In this document: piece after piece, positions 1 to 8,559 of the stretch
Position numbering within the stretch: position 1 is the first letter of the stretch
Layout of the letters: the number at the start of each line of letters is the position of its first letter
Assembly (NCBI RefSeq): GCF_002926165.1
Contig: NZ_MAGP01000112.1
Span: 1 to 64,000, forward strand
Reading direction: 5' to 3'
Source: Micromonospora chalcea
Lineage (GTDB): Bacteria; Actinomycetota; Actinomycetes; Mycobacteriales; Micromonosporaceae
DNA length: 64,000 nucleotides
The notes under the pieces: generated by a model
Told to the model about the DNA's origin: nothing
Seen by the model: the letters and a program-made list of their open reading frames with translations, nothing else
The model's database searches: none
Translations under genes and position numbers: made by a program

Positions 1-1475
1 CCACCCGCGTCCGCCCTGCCGCCGCGCACCGACGCCCATCGGTCCTCGATCCGGTACTCCGTGCCGGCGCTGTCGGCGTGCATCGCGGCCCGTCGCTCCC
101 CGAGGCGGATCTCCCGGCCCGCGTCGTCGTCGCGGACCGCCGCCCAGCGGTTACCCGCACGCAGCTCGGACCAGTGATCGCCGTCCGCCCGGTCCCGGCC
201 TTCCCGCGCGTCCAGGGCCCCGGACGCGCCCGGTTCGCTGTGCCGGACGGCCGGTTCGCTGTGCCGCGCGGCGGGTTCGCTGTGCCGCGCGGCCGGTGAC
301 CAGGCCGGAACGTCGGCCGCGCCGCCCGGCGCCCAGCCGGCCCGGTCGTCGCCCGACCACTGTCGCTGCTCCTGGGCCGCAGCCCGGCCCTGGTCGTCCG
401 ACCAACGGCCACCCACGGACCAGCCCTGCTCCCCGCCGACGCCCGCCCACGGATGCTCGGCGCCCACGCGTCCGGCGTCGGCAGGCGAGTGCCCGTCACC
501 CGGCCCGAAGCCGTCGTCCCGCGCACTCCCGACCCGGCGGCCGTACCCGGAGCGCTCGCCACCCGCCGGAGCACCCCAGCCGCTGTCGTCCGTGCCGGTC
601 CATCCCGCGTCGGCCCGGTCCTCGCGGCCCCGCTCACGCTGCCCCGCGCCCCGGTGATCGGCCGGGTCGCCGCCCCGGGAGCGGTCCTCGTCCGACCAAC
701 CGCCGGGGAATCCGCCGTACCGGGAGCCGGTCGGCTCGGCGCCACCGCCGACGATGGTGTGCCGGGTGGTGACGTGCACGGTCTCGGTGTGGTGGACCAC
801 GCCCACCGGGCGGGACTCCGGCCGGGCGGCCGGTTCGGACACGCGCGCCGACCCGTACACGCCGCTCCCGGGCCGGTCCGGCGGGCGCACCGCCGCCCGC
901 GCCGGCTCGGCGTCGTGGCGGCCCGCCCGCGGCGGTTCGCCGTCGGGCTCGCCGCCGTAGCGGCCACCGGAGTACGCCGGACGAGCCGGTTCGTCCTCGT
1001 CGCGACCGGCCGGGTGACCCCGATCCGCCTCGTACGCCCCGGCGGCCGGCACCCGGGCCGCGCCGCTCGGGCGATCCTGGGCGGGCGCGGAGGCCAGTCC
1101 CGCGGCGGCCGCATCGAGCCGATGCCGCACCGCCCCGGCCGCCTCCTCCGCCCGGCGTGCCTGGTCCAGCGCCTGGTTGCCGCGTTGAGCGGCGGCCACT
1201 ATCTCGGCCCGCAGCTCCCGCCGGAGCTGCTCCAGCTCCTCGCGCAACTCCTCGGACGCCGCGCCGCCCGAACCGCCCTCCGGCCGCAGCGCGATGGACA
1301 GGCCGATCAGCACGACGGCGAGGATCGCCAGGACCGCGCCGAACCGGAGCGAGCCGTTGCCGTCGGCGATCAGCAGGATGAGCGCGGCCAGCGGCGCCAG
1401 CCCCACACCGGCCCAGAACAGGACTGTCAGCGGGGTGGGGTTGCGCTTGTCGGCAGGAGCGACCGAGGCGGGCAT
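1..1475 (-). CDS. Membrane-anchored low-complexity protein (C-terminus outside window)
   Basis: Open from the ATG at 1475 to the window edge, about 491 codons visible. Residues about 15-35 and 43-62 are two hydrophobic segments (a membrane hairpin). A short charged coiled coil rich in E, R and Q follows (about 74-115). The rest is a long G/R/E/D/W/P-rich region with tryptophan motifs of the form W-S-D-E/D, and a heptad AARHSEP repeated three times near the left edge. No catalytic domain is recognised. No ribosome binding site is obvious; a TACTGT hexamer lies 8 nt before the ATG. Longer frames on the other strand here are GC-driven shadows; only this frame has a sensible membrane start. Function unknown; it could be a scaffold or envelope protein. 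Confidence 0.75.
   Translation of the reverse strand, partial: MPASVAPADKRNPTPLTVLFWAGVGLAPLAALILLIADGNGSLRFGAVLAILAVVLIGLSIALRPEGGSGGAASEELREELEQLRRELRAEIVAAAQRGNQALDQARRAEEAAGAVRHRLDAAAAGLASAPAQDRPSGAARVPAAGAYEADRGHPAGRDEDEPARPAYSGGRYGGEPDGEPPRAGRHDAEPARAAVRPPDRPGSGVYGSARVSEPAARPESRPVGVVHHTETVHVTTRHTIVGGGAEPTGSRYGGFPGGWSDEDRSRGGDPADHRGAGQRERGREDRADAGWTGTDDSGWGAPAGGERSGYGRRVGSARDDGFGPGDGHSPADAGRVGAEHPWAGVGGEQGWSVGGRWSDDQGRAAAQEQRQWSGDDRAGWAPGGAADVPAWSPAARHSEPAARHSEPAVRHSEPGASGALDAREGRDRADGDHWSELRAGNRWAAVRDDDAGREIRLGERRAAMHADSAGTEYRIEDRWASVRGGRADAG
232..294. repeat. Three 21-bp tandem repeats inside the first gene
   Basis: Units at 232-252, 253-273 and 274-294 begin GGTTCGCTGTGCCG and differ only in their last few bases. 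On the minus strand they encode the heptad AARHSEP (one copy begins AV). The number of copies keeps the frame, so the tract can expand or shrink without breaking the gene. Confidence 0.85.
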
Positions 1476-1567
1476 GGCTGAGCACAGTACCGAGAGTTCC
1501 ACCTGAGGGGAACGGGTCGGCGTGACTCGATGTGCGGGCCTGCTGAGCAGGCAACCGCCCGGGGTGC

Positions 1568-1602
1568 GCGGCCGGCCGGCGCGCGTGGCGCCGGCCGGCC
1601 GC
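1568..1602 (-). terminator. Hairpin terminator of the solute transporter operon
   Basis: A perfect 15-bp GC stem (1568-1582 with 1588-1602) around a 5-nt loop, just downstream of the binding-protein stop at 1609. There is no U tract, as is usual for high-GC actinobacteria. Confidence 0.75.
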
Positions 1603-1608
1603 GGCGCG

Positions 1609-2613
1609 TCAGCTCGTGGCCAGCGCGGCGTCGGAGGAGAAGACCAGGCCGACGCTCGCGGCGCCGGTCTTCAGCGCGTTCTTGGTCTGCGGGCCGCCCG
1701 CGTCCAGCGAACTGAACGAGCCCGCCTTGAAGTCGTAGACCTCGACCAGACCGGCCTGGCACTTCGGCCGCTGCGGGCACTCCGGCGGACCGGCGAGCAC
1801 GGTGGCCTGCCCGGAGCACTTCGCGGCCAGCTCGGAGAGCGTGGACACGCCGTACTTGTCGGCGAACGCCTTGGTCACCGCGAACGCGTTCTGGTCCTGC
1901 GCCTGGGACGGCTGGCCGAACACCAGGCCGGCCTTGTCGCCCTCGGTCTTCAGCGCGGCGACCGTCTTGTCCAGCTCCGGTGAGGAGACGGGCTGGGCGT
2001 CCTTGCCGTTGGCCTTGGTGTTGAGGAACTCCGCCATGGTGGCGGCGTACTCCGGGACGACCTGGATCTGCCCCTTCTCCAGGGCCGGGCCGTACAGCTC
2101 CCGGTTGCCGATCGTCTGCACCTTGACCTGGTAGCCGGCCGCCTCCAGCGCGATCTTGTAGAGCTCGGCGATGGTCTGGCTCTCGCTGAAGTTGCCGGCG
2201 CCGACGGTGATCTGGCCGCCCGGGCCCTTCTCGATCCCGTCGGTCACGCCGTTGGCGGACGCGAACTCCTTCGCCGCCGCCTGCGGCGTCTTGCGGTCGA
2301 CGTCGACCGCCCGGTTGAGCTGGATCAGCTTCGGGGTGTCGAGCTTCGCGGAGACCTTGTCCAGCGCGGCGACGAGCTGCGGCGTGGCCGCCTTCGCGTT
2401 GATCGCGGGAATGACGTTGTCGGTGTTCTGGAGCTTCTTGTCGTCGGTCAGGACGACGAGCTGGTCGCCCGCCACCGGGGCACAGCCGGCCCCCGAGGCG
2501 CCCTGCTCGGGCGCGTCGGTGCCGGACGAGCCGGCGTCGCCGCAGCCGGTGAGGAGAGCGGCCGCGGTGAGTGCGCCGAACGCCCCCGCGACCAGTCGTG
2601 TACGCGCACGCAT
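1609..2613 (-). CDS. Glycine betaine/carnitine/choline-type ABC transporter binding lipoprotein, domain-permuted
   Basis: A 334-residue OpuAC-family binding protein that captures compatible solutes outside the membrane for the adjacent permeases. The ATG at 2613 follows GGAAGG; an upstream in-frame start would only add a basic tail. Residues 1-24 are a lipoprotein signal ending LLTGC, with Cys24 as the lipidation site. Residues about 51-122 (LVVLTDDKK ... LNRAVDVD) match what is normally the C-terminal part of OpuAC proteins. The usual N-terminal part (ITVGAGNFSESQ) begins only at about 135, and the protein ends at VGLVFSSDAAL, which normally runs into the LVVLTDDK segment. The order of the fold therefore looks circularly permuted. 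Last gene of the transporter operon. Confidence 0.9.
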   Translation of the reverse strand: MRARTRLVAGAFGALTAAALLTGCGDAGSSGTDAPEQGASGAGCAPVAGDQLVVLTDDKKLQNTDNVIPAINAKAATPQLVAALDKVSAKLDTPKLIQLNRAVDVDRKTPQAAAKEFASANGVTDGIEKGPGGQITVGAGNFSESQTIAELYKIALEAAGYQVKVQTIGNRELYGPALEKGQIQVVPEYAATMAEFLNTKANGKDAQPVSSPELDKTVAALKTEGDKAGLVFGQPSQAQDQNAFAVTKAFADKYGVSTLSELAAKCSGQATVLAGPPECPQRPKCQAGLVEVYDFKAGSFSSLDAGGPQTKNALKTGAASVGLVFSSDAALATS

Positions 2614-2765
2614 GAGTGCCCGCCTTCCGTGTCCCGGCGCGACCCGTCGGGCCGGCCGCGTGTCCGACGGGCGAACCGGACGGCCACCCGCGACTCCAGC
2701 CAATATCCTCCGGACCCGACCGACAAACTCGGAGCGGTTTTCGTCACCCGATCGTCACCGGCGGC

Positions 2766-3488
2766 TCAACTTCCGGCCGTCGCAGCCGTCGCGCGGCGGT
2801 TCGCCCGGCGGCGGACCGAGCGGATCGGACGCGGCGTGACGAGCCGCTCCACGATCGCGAGCAGCCCCTCGACGAGCAGCGCCAGCCCGGCGACCAGCAC
2901 CCCGCCGGCGATGATCTGGCCGCCGCCGGCGGCGATGTCGAGCCCGAAGCCGGCGCGGATGATCTGGCCCAGCCCGCCGCCGTTGACGAACGAGGCCAGC
3001 GCGGCAGTGGCCACCACCTGCACGGCCGCGGTACGGAAACCGGCCGCCAGGTAGGGCACGGCAAGCGGCAGCTCCACCCGGCGCAGCACCTGCCCGCCGG
3101 ACAGCCCCATCCCATGTGCCGCGTCCCGCGCCTCCGGGTCGGCCTGCCGCACCCCGGTGTACGCGTTCGCCAGCAGCGGCGGCACCGCGAAGACCGCGAG
3201 CGCCACCACCACCGCCGGCCGGCCGAAGCCGAGGAAGGTCAGCGGGAGGATGGTCAGCAGGGCCAGGGTCGGGATCGCCAGCGTGACGTTGGAGACCAGC
3301 AGCACCAGCCCGCCGCCCCGGCCGCTGTGCCCGAGCCAGAGGCCGATCGGCCAGGCCACCAGGCATCCGAGCAGCACCGCCAGGGCGGACATGCTCAGGT
3401 GCTCGCCGAGGCGGTCCAGCACGCCGCCGGGATTGGTCCAGTTCAGCGGGTCGTTCAGCCAGACGACCGCCTGCTCGACGGGGTTCAC
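2766..3488 (-). CDS. Compatible-solute ABC transporter permease (OpuCD/ProW-like)
   Basis: A 240-residue inner-membrane permease of the BPD_transp_1 type. The GTG at 3488 overlaps the stop of the upstream permease by 4 bp (GTGA), so translation is coupled. About six membrane segments are visible. The conserved EAA loop that contacts the ATPase appears as EARDAAHGMGLSGGQ followed by LRRVELPLAVP. The C-terminal tail is basic. With the next gene it would form a heterodimeric channel; the substrate is inferred from the binding protein. Confidence 0.9.
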   Translation of the reverse strand: MNPVEQAVVWLNDPLNWTNPGGVLDRLGEHLSMSALAVLLGCLVAWPIGLWLGHSGRGGGLVLLVSNVTLAIPTLALLTILPLTFLGFGRPAVVVALAVFAVPPLLANAYTGVRQADPEARDAAHGMGLSGGQVLRRVELPLAVPYLAAGFRTAAVQVVATAALASFVNGGGLGQIIRAGFGLDIAAGGGQIIAGGVLVAGLALLVEGLLAIVERLVTPRPIRSVRRRANRRATAATAGS

Positions 3489-4174
3489 CGGGCGGACCTC
3501 CCGCGCAGCCACGGGGTGAGCAGGCGGCCCACGCCGGCCAGCACCAGGTCCAGCACCAGCGCCAGCAGCACGCACAGCACCGTGCCGGTCATGATCTGTG
3601 CCTTGTAGAAGTTGTTCTGGAAGCCGGCGAAGATGAGCTGGCCGAGCCCGCCCCGGCCGACCACCACACCCACCGTGACCAGCGCGACAGTCGACACCGT
3701 CGCCAGTCGTACGCCGGTGAGGATGCCGGGCAGCGCCAGCGGCAGCTCGATCCGGAACAGCCGCCCCCACCGGCCGTACCCCATGCCCTCGGCGGCCTCC
3801 CGCACCTCCGGCGGCACCTGGTTCAGCCCGGCCAGCGCGTTGCGCACGATGACCAGCAGCGCGTACAGCGCCACCACGGTGAGCACGGTGATCGCGCCGA
3901 TGCCCAGGTAGGGCGCGAGGAAGGCGAACAGCGCCAGCGACGGGACGGTGTAGAGCACCCCGGTCAGCGCAAGGATGGAGGCCGACAACGACCGGAACCA
4001 GTACGCGAGCACCGCGAGCGGCAGCGCCACCAGCGCGGCGATCACCACGGCCCGGGCGGTCAGCCAGGTGTGCTCACGCAGCGCGGCCAGGATCGTGTCA
4101 GAGTTGTCCCGCACGTACTGCCAGGAGAACCACGGATTACCCGGGTCGGCCCGGTAGCTCAGGTGGAGGGACAC
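3485..4174 (-). CDS. Compatible-solute ABC transporter permease (OpuCB-like)
   Basis: A 229-residue permease with about five or six membrane helices and an EAA loop (REAAEGMGYGRWG, then LFRIELPLALPG). It is the first gene of the minus-strand transporter operon. The GTG at 4174 is only 2 bp from the start of the divergent ATPase gene, so its promoter and any ribosome binding site would have to lie inside that gene's coding sequence. The conserved block begins at about residue 16 (WFSWQYVRDN), so a start slightly further in is possible. Confidence 0.88.
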   Translation of the reverse strand: MSLHLSYRADPGNPWFSWQYVRDNSDTILAALREHTWLTARAVVIAALVALPLAVLAYWFRSLSASILALTGVLYTVPSLALFAFLAPYLGIGAITVLTVVALYALLVIVRNALAGLNQVPPEVREAAEGMGYGRWGRLFRIELPLALPGILTGVRLATVSTVALVTVGVVVGRGGLGQLIFAGFQNNFYKAQIMTGTVLCVLLALVLDLVLAGVGRLLTPWLRGRSAR

Positions 4175-4176
4175 AG

Positions 4177-5169
4177 GTGGACGGTACCCCGGGGGACGCT
4201 GCCGGACACGGCGCGGCGTCGATCACGCTGGAACGCATCCGCAAGCGCTACCCGGACGGCACCGAGGCGGTACGCGAGCTGAGCCTGCAGGTCGGCGCCG
4301 GTGAGCTGGTGGTCCTGATCGGCCCGTCCGGCTGCGGCAAGTCGACGGTGCTACGGATGATCAACCGGCTGATCGAGCCGACCGGCGGGCGGATCCTGCT
4401 CGGCGACGACGACGTCACCCGGGTCGACCCGGTGGCGCTGCGCCGCCGCATCGGGTACGTCATCCAGAACGTCGGCCTCTTCCCGCACCAGACCGTCGCG
4501 GCGAACGTGGCGACAGTGCCGGGACTGCTGGGCTGGCCGAAGCAGCGCACCCGCGCCCGCGTCGGCGAGTTGCTGGAGCTGGTCGGCCTCGACCCGGCCC
4601 AGTTCGGCCGGCGGTACCCGCACGAGCTGTCCGGCGGGCAGCGGCAGCGGGTCGGGGTGGCCCGGGCGCTCGCCGCCGACCCGGTGGTGCTGCTGATGGA
4701 CGAGCCGTTCTCCGCGGTGGACCCGATCGTCCGGACCCGCCTGCAGGAGGAGTTCCTGCGCCTGCAGGCCGAGGTACGCAAGACGATCGTGCTGGTCACG
4801 CACGATCTCGACGAGGCGGTCCGGCTCGGCGACCGGATCGCGGTGCTCTCCGAGGGCGGCCGGCTGGAGCAGTACGACACGCCCGCCGCGCTGCTCGGGT
4901 CACCCGCTTCGGACTTCGTCCGCGAGTTCGTCGGCGCCGACCGGGGCATCCGGCGCCTCGCGGTGACCCCGGTGACCCGCGCCGTCCTCGACCCGCTCCC
5001 GGCCGACGGGGGCGCCGGCCTGCCCAATGTGGCGCTCGGCGACTCGGCGTACGACGCGCTCGGCGCGCTGCTCACCTCCGGCGCGGAGCACGCCGTGGTG
5101 ACCGAGGAGGGCCGGGCGGTGGGCCTGCTCGCCCGTACCCGGGTGCTGGCGCTGGGCGCTGTGGACTGA
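4177..5169 (+). CDS. Compatible-solute ABC transporter ATPase (OpuCA/ProV-like)
   Basis: A 330-residue ABC ATPase that energises the divergent permeases. Walker A is GPSGCGKST, the signature is LSGGQRQR, Walker B is VVLLMDEPF, and the switch histidine is in LVTHDLDEA. After the ATPase core (about 15-240) comes a tail of about 90 residues with a single weak CBS-like repeat (SAYDALGALLTSGAEHAVV); two CBS domains are usual in OpuCA. The GTG at 4177 is preceded by GGAGGG, which itself lies inside the first codons of the opposite permease. Its 3' end meets the next minus-strand gene with a 2-bp gap. Confidence 0.9.
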   Translation: MDGTPGDAAGHGAASITLERIRKRYPDGTEAVRELSLQVGAGELVVLIGPSGCGKSTVLRMINRLIEPTGGRILLGDDDVTRVDPVALRRRIGYVIQNVGLFPHQTVAANVATVPGLLGWPKQRTRARVGELLELVGLDPAQFGRRYPHELSGGQRQRVGVARALAADPVVLLMDEPFSAVDPIVRTRLQEEFLRLQAEVRKTIVLVTHDLDEAVRLGDRIAVLSEGGRLEQYDTPAALLGSPASDFVREFVGADRGIRRLAVTPVTRAVLDPLPADGGAGLPNVALGDSAYDALGALLTSGAEHAVVTEEGRAVGLLARTRVLALGAVD

Positions 5170-5171
5170 GC

Positions 5172-5663
5172 TCAGGCCCGGCCGCCCAGGCTGGCCAGCC
5201 CGACGATCCAGCCGGCGAAGAAGCCGTACGTGACGCCGGTGCTGGCGGACTGGAACGCGGCGAACAGCGAGCCGTGCGGGCCGAGGAGCGTGGCGAGCAG
5301 GGCGCTGAGCCCGGCGGCGAGCACGTACGCGCCCCAGCCGGAGAGGAACTGGCTGCCCGAGGACGCCACCCGGTCGACCTGCGGGCCGGGCAGCAGGTAG
5401 AGCAGCGCAGCGGCCAGCACGATCAGCAGGATCGCCCGCAGGTTGGTGGCGAACACGCCCTCGTCGGCGTGCCACCGCCAGGACGGCCAGGCCAGCAGCC
5501 GCAGGAACCAGCCGCCCGCCCCGGTCGGGTCGGTGGCGCGCTGCGCCCAGTCCACGTACATCGGACTGCCGCCGACGGCGACCAGCAGGAACGCGGCGAG
5601 GGTGCCGGTGCCGGCGGCCGTGCCGTACCGGGAGTCGGCGCGGGGGCGGTTGCTCAGAGCCAT
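5172..5663 (-). CDS. Hypothetical membrane protein
   Basis: A 163-residue protein with about four membrane helices (TLAAFLLVAVGG, LRAILLIVLAAALLYLL, AYVLAAGLSALLATLL, VTYGFFAGWIVGLASL), no charged catalytic motif and no recognised family. The ATG at 5663 is chosen because it starts just before the conserved-looking part. An in-frame ATG at 5741 would add 26 basic residues and would begin 6 bp after the stop of the 100-residue gene upstream, as in an operon. Neither start has a clear ribosome binding site. Confidence 0.65.
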   Translation of the reverse strand: MALSNRPRADSRYGTAAGTGTLAAFLLVAVGGSPMYVDWAQRATDPTGAGGWFLRLLAWPSWRWHADEGVFATNLRAILLIVLAAALLYLLPGPQVDRVASSGSQFLSGWGAYVLAAGLSALLATLLGPHGSLFAAFQSASTGVTYGFFAGWIVGLASLGGRA

Positions 5664-5746
5664 GCGGCGGTCAGTTCCCGGCCGGTCGCGCCGGGCAAAC
5701 CTGCGCAACCGGCCGGCCGTCGCCGGCCGGCGGGTCGTCATCGACG

Positions 5747-6049
5747 TCAGTGCTTCATCAGGTAGTCGATGAAGGCGGCGCGCAGCAACGGCGCGGACTC
5801 CTCGTAGCCGTGCCCGGTCAGCTCGCGCCAGAGCGCGTTCGCCTCGTCGATGGTCGGGCCGATCGAGTTCGGCGCGCCGTCCAGCGCGGCGGCCTCGTCG
5901 GCGTTGGGCAGGTGCCGCAGGACCGACCAGAAGAAGCCCACGTCGCGACGCTCGCGGGCCAGGTTGAACGCCTGCTCGCGCAACTCCTCGGTGGAGAGCT
6001 TGTCGAGCTCGTCGAAGGTGCGGCCGCCGGGGGCAGGAGTCTCGCTCAT
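5747..6049 (-). CDS. Small conserved acidic protein
   Basis: A 100-residue soluble acidic, helical protein (LDKLSTEELREQAF ... GFFWSVLRHLPNADE ... LLRAAFIDYLMKH). It resembles short conserved actinobacterial proteins of unknown function; I can name no family. No ribosome binding site is seen, but TAGGCT lies 7 nt before the ATG, suggesting a leaderless transcript. It probably shares a transcript with the following membrane protein gene. Confidence 0.75.
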   Translation of the reverse strand: MSETPAPGGRTFDELDKLSTEELREQAFNLARERRDVGFFWSVLRHLPNADEAAALDGAPNSIGPTIDEANALWRELTGHGYEESAPLLRAAFIDYLMKH

Positions 6050-6056
6050 GCCGCCG

Positions 6057-6062
6057 AGCCTA
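6057..6062 (-). promoter_or_regulatory. Candidate -10 for a leaderless transcript
   Basis: TAGGCT on the minus strand, 7 nt before the ATG at 6049, with no ribosome binding site between them. No good -35 was found. Confidence 0.4.
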
Positions 6063-6109
6063 ACCGGCGAGATCAGCTCCGGCGCGCCGGACGCACGGCC
6101 ACGGTCGGG

Positions 6110-7342
6110 TCAGCGTTCGTCGGCGTCCCAGCGCCGGGGCTCGCTCTCCCAGCGCGGGGCCTCCCACGCCTCCACCGGGGTGTCGTTCTGGCGTACCGGC
6201 AGCACCGACGGCCAGGTGTCGGCCGGCTCGGGCGCCGGGGTCATCCCCCAACCGCCGCTCGTCGCGCCGTCCCGCAGCGGGCGGACCGGAACCGGTCCCA
6301 CAGTCGCCGGCGGCGCCGGGCGGGGCCGGCCGAACGTCTCCACCAGCCGGGTGACGAGCAGCCCCGCGCCGAGCGTGGCGCCGCCCAGCGCCCACCGGCC
6401 GACCGACCAGCCCTGCGGCACGGTCCAGGCCAGGAACACCACCACCAGGCATACCGCGAGCAGGGTGCCGAAGATGCCGCCGCGACGGCCGTACGCGCTG
6501 GTGCCGCCGAGCATCACCGTTCCGACCGCCAGCACGGTCCAGTCCAGGCCGGTGCCGGGCGCGACGGCGCCGTCCCCGTTCGCGGCGATCAGCACGCCGC
6601 CGAGCGCCGCCAGCACGGTGGACGCGATCAGCGCCAGCGCGGTCACCGTGGCGGCCACCGCGCCGCGCCGCCGGGCCGGGTCGGCGACCGGCCGGAACCG
6701 GCCGATCAGCCGGCGCACCGGCATCATCGCGGCGAACAGGCCACCGAGGACGGCCACCGCGGCGAAGCCCACGAAGAGGTACAGCGCGTTGCGGCGCGGG
6801 TCGTAGTCACTCTGCACCGCGACCGGCACGCTCCGGCGCTCCAGATAGACGATCACGCCGGCCGCCCCGGCCAGGCTCGCCGCCCAGCCGGGCACGTGCA
6901 GCACCACCACGGCCAGCGCGAGCGCCAGCCCGGCCGCCGCCGCCACCGCGAGCGCCGGCAGCAGCGCCTCCCGCATGCCGCGGTCGCCCTGCTCGGCGAA
7001 GTGCAGCGCGGCGGCCAGCGCGACCGGGCCGACCGCCAGGTTCACCGCGCCGGCCCGCAGGCTCAGGCCGGCGGCCAGGGTGAGCAGGCCGAGCGCGGCC
7101 ACGTCGACGAGCAGCGTCTTCAGGGAGCCGCCGCGCAGCGCGTCCGCGTCCTCCCGCCAGAGCAGCCAGGTCACCGCGACCAGCGCGGCGAGCAGCACGA
7201 ACTCCCAGAGCACGTGCACCGCGATGCGGTCCCGGCCGGGCTCGCCGTGCGCCGGGTCGTCGAAGACGTGCTCCAGTACGGCGGCGGGCACGCCGGACGA
7301 TGTCTCCGGCGGCGCTGTCCGACCCGCGTCGTCGTACGCCAT
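6110..7342 (-). CDS. Ribose/branched-chain-type ABC permease-like membrane protein
   Basis: A 410-residue protein resembling BPD_transp_2 (RbsC/LivH-type) permeases. About ten hydrophobic segments span residues 45-345, including the glycine-rich stretch SLRAGAVNLAVGPVALAAAL that matches the start of the conserved core, and a late VGTVMLGGTSAYGRRGG motif typical of sugar permeases. The N-terminus (about 40 residues) and C-terminus (about 70, W/P-rich) are hydrophilic. The ATG at 7342 has a good GGGAGG. No ATPase or binding-protein gene is adjacent, so either partners are elsewhere or it has another job. Confidence 0.75.
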   Translation of the reverse strand: MAYDDAGRTAPPETSSGVPAAVLEHVFDDPAHGEPGRDRIAVHVLWEFVLLAALVAVTWLLWREDADALRGGSLKTLLVDVAALGLLTLAAGLSLRAGAVNLAVGPVALAAALHFAEQGDRGMREALLPALAVAAAAGLALALAVVVLHVPGWAASLAGAAGVIVYLERRSVPVAVQSDYDPRRNALYLFVGFAAVAVLGGLFAAMMPVRRLIGRFRPVADPARRRGAVAATVTALALIASTVLAALGGVLIAANGDGAVAPGTGLDWTVLAVGTVMLGGTSAYGRRGGIFGTLLAVCLVVVFLAWTVPQGWSVGRWALGGATLGAGLLVTRLVETFGRPRPAPPATVGPVPVRPLRDGATSGGWGMTPAPEPADTWPSVLPVRQNDTPVEAWEAPRWESEPRRWDADER

Positions 7343-7457
7343 AGACCCGCGCCTCCCAGGTGGCCGCGTCCGGCCCACGGGCGGGCGGACCGTGGCGGCC
7401 GTCGCTCTCCGGTCGCCAGGGACGGTACCGCCGGGCCGGGGTGTGGGGAACCCCGGA

Positions 7458-7988
7458 TCAGAGACGCCCGCGCGGCGTCTCGCGGTCGCCCGGCTCGCGG
7501 TCCTCGTCGTCCTCCTGCTCCGGCACCCGGCAGGAGCGTTCCAGCCAGAGCGCGGCGGCGACGAGCGCGAGCGACGCGATCAGACCGCCGAGCGCGGCGG
7601 GCCGGTCGCCCTGGGCGGCATTGGTCCGTTCCACGAAGAGCCAGCCGGTCAGGCCGGCGTAGAAGCCGGCGAAGATGGCACCGGCCAGCGCGGACGCCTT
7701 CGCCAGCACCACGAACCGGGCGACCAGCAGTGGGTTCACCGGCTCGCGGCCGGGCCGCCGCTCGATCCGGCTGCGGGTGTTCACCGCCGCGTAGCCCTCC
7801 AGCACGGCCAGGCCGGCCAGCGTGATCACCGGCAGCCAGGGCAGGTCGGGCGCGAAGTCGTAGTAGAAGCCGCTGATCAGCAGCCAGGCCACCGCGGCGG
7901 CGGCCAGGCCGGCCACCACGAGCGTGGAGGCCCGGGTCGGCCCCATCCGGAAGCGGTCGGGCCCCTGCGGGGAGCGGTCGGTGCTCAC
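7458..7988 (-). CDS. DUF3180 membrane protein
   Basis: A 176-residue protein with four predicted membrane helices and a charged tail (PEQEDDEDREPGDRE). This family commonly follows folK in actinobacteria, as here. The GTG at 7988 is preceded by GGAGG. Biochemical role unknown; the placement suggests a link to the folate operon or simply conserved co-transcription. Confidence 0.85.
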   Translation of the reverse strand: MSTDRSPQGPDRFRMGPTRASTLVVAGLAAAAVAWLLISGFYYDFAPDLPWLPVITLAGLAVLEGYAAVNTRSRIERRPGREPVNPLLVARFVVLAKASALAGAIFAGFYAGLTGWLFVERTNAAQGDRPAALGGLIASLALVAAALWLERSCRVPEQEDDEDREPGDRETPRGRL

Positions 7989-8031
7989 CGCGCCTCCTCA
8001 GCTCGCCACTGCCGGGCCACGCTCCTGCGGG

Positions 8032-8559
8032 TCATGTGTCCGACTCTAGCGTCAGATCGGGTCGTGGGCTCAGTTCCAGGGCGTCACCGGCCAGCGGCTC
8101 GGCGTTGAGCAGATCGGTCAGCCAGCCGTGCCCGGGCAGCCGGCCGTGCGGCTCGACGTCGATCCACGGGCGCAGCACGAACGCGCGCAGGTGGGCCCGG
8201 GGATGCGGCACCGTCAGCTCGGGATCGTCGCGGAGCACCGGCTGGCCGGCGTCGTCCCAGACCGCGATCACGTCCACGTCGAGCGTGCGCGGCCCGTACC
8301 GCCGCTCCGGGTCGCGGGCCCGCCCGGCCGCCGCCTCCGCGGCCCGGGCGCGGGCCAGCCAGTCCTCCGGCGTCGCCGCCGGGTCCGCGACCATCACCAC
8401 CGCGTTCAGGTACGCGGGCTGGTCCGCGTCCCCCCACGGTGGAGTCTCGTAGACACCGGAGACCAGCAGGACCCGGTCGCCGAGCGCGGCCACCGCGCCG
8501 CGCAGGTGGCCGAGGCGGTCGCCCAGGTTGCTGCCGATCGACAGCACGGCCCGGGTCAC
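8032..8559 (-). CDS. folK: 6-hydroxymethyl-dihydropterin diphosphokinase
   Basis: A 175-residue cytoplasmic enzyme that transfers pyrophosphate from ATP to 6-hydroxymethyl-7,8-dihydropterin, the step before FolP. Family motifs are GSNLGDR near the start, VYETPPWG, QPAYLNAVV, and the signature RRYGPRTLDVDVI, which carries the metal-binding aspartates. Usual length. The GTG at 8559 overlaps the folB stop by 4 bp (GTGA), so translation is coupled. Confidence 0.95.
   Translation of the reverse strand: MTRAVLSIGSNLGDRLGHLRGAVAALGDRVLLVSGVYETPPWGDADQPAYLNAVVMVADPAATPEDWLARARAAEAAAGRARDPERRYGPRTLDVDVIAVWDDAGQPVLRDDPELTVPHPRAHLRAFVLRPWIDVEPHGRLPGHGWLTDLLNAEPLAGDALELSPRPDLTLESDT

Noticed and set aside
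453..1481. Long plus-strand open frames opposite the first gene
   Set aside because: Composition is R/G/A-rich with no domain; the minus-strand frame has a membrane hairpin and coiled coil and runs unbroken off the window edge.
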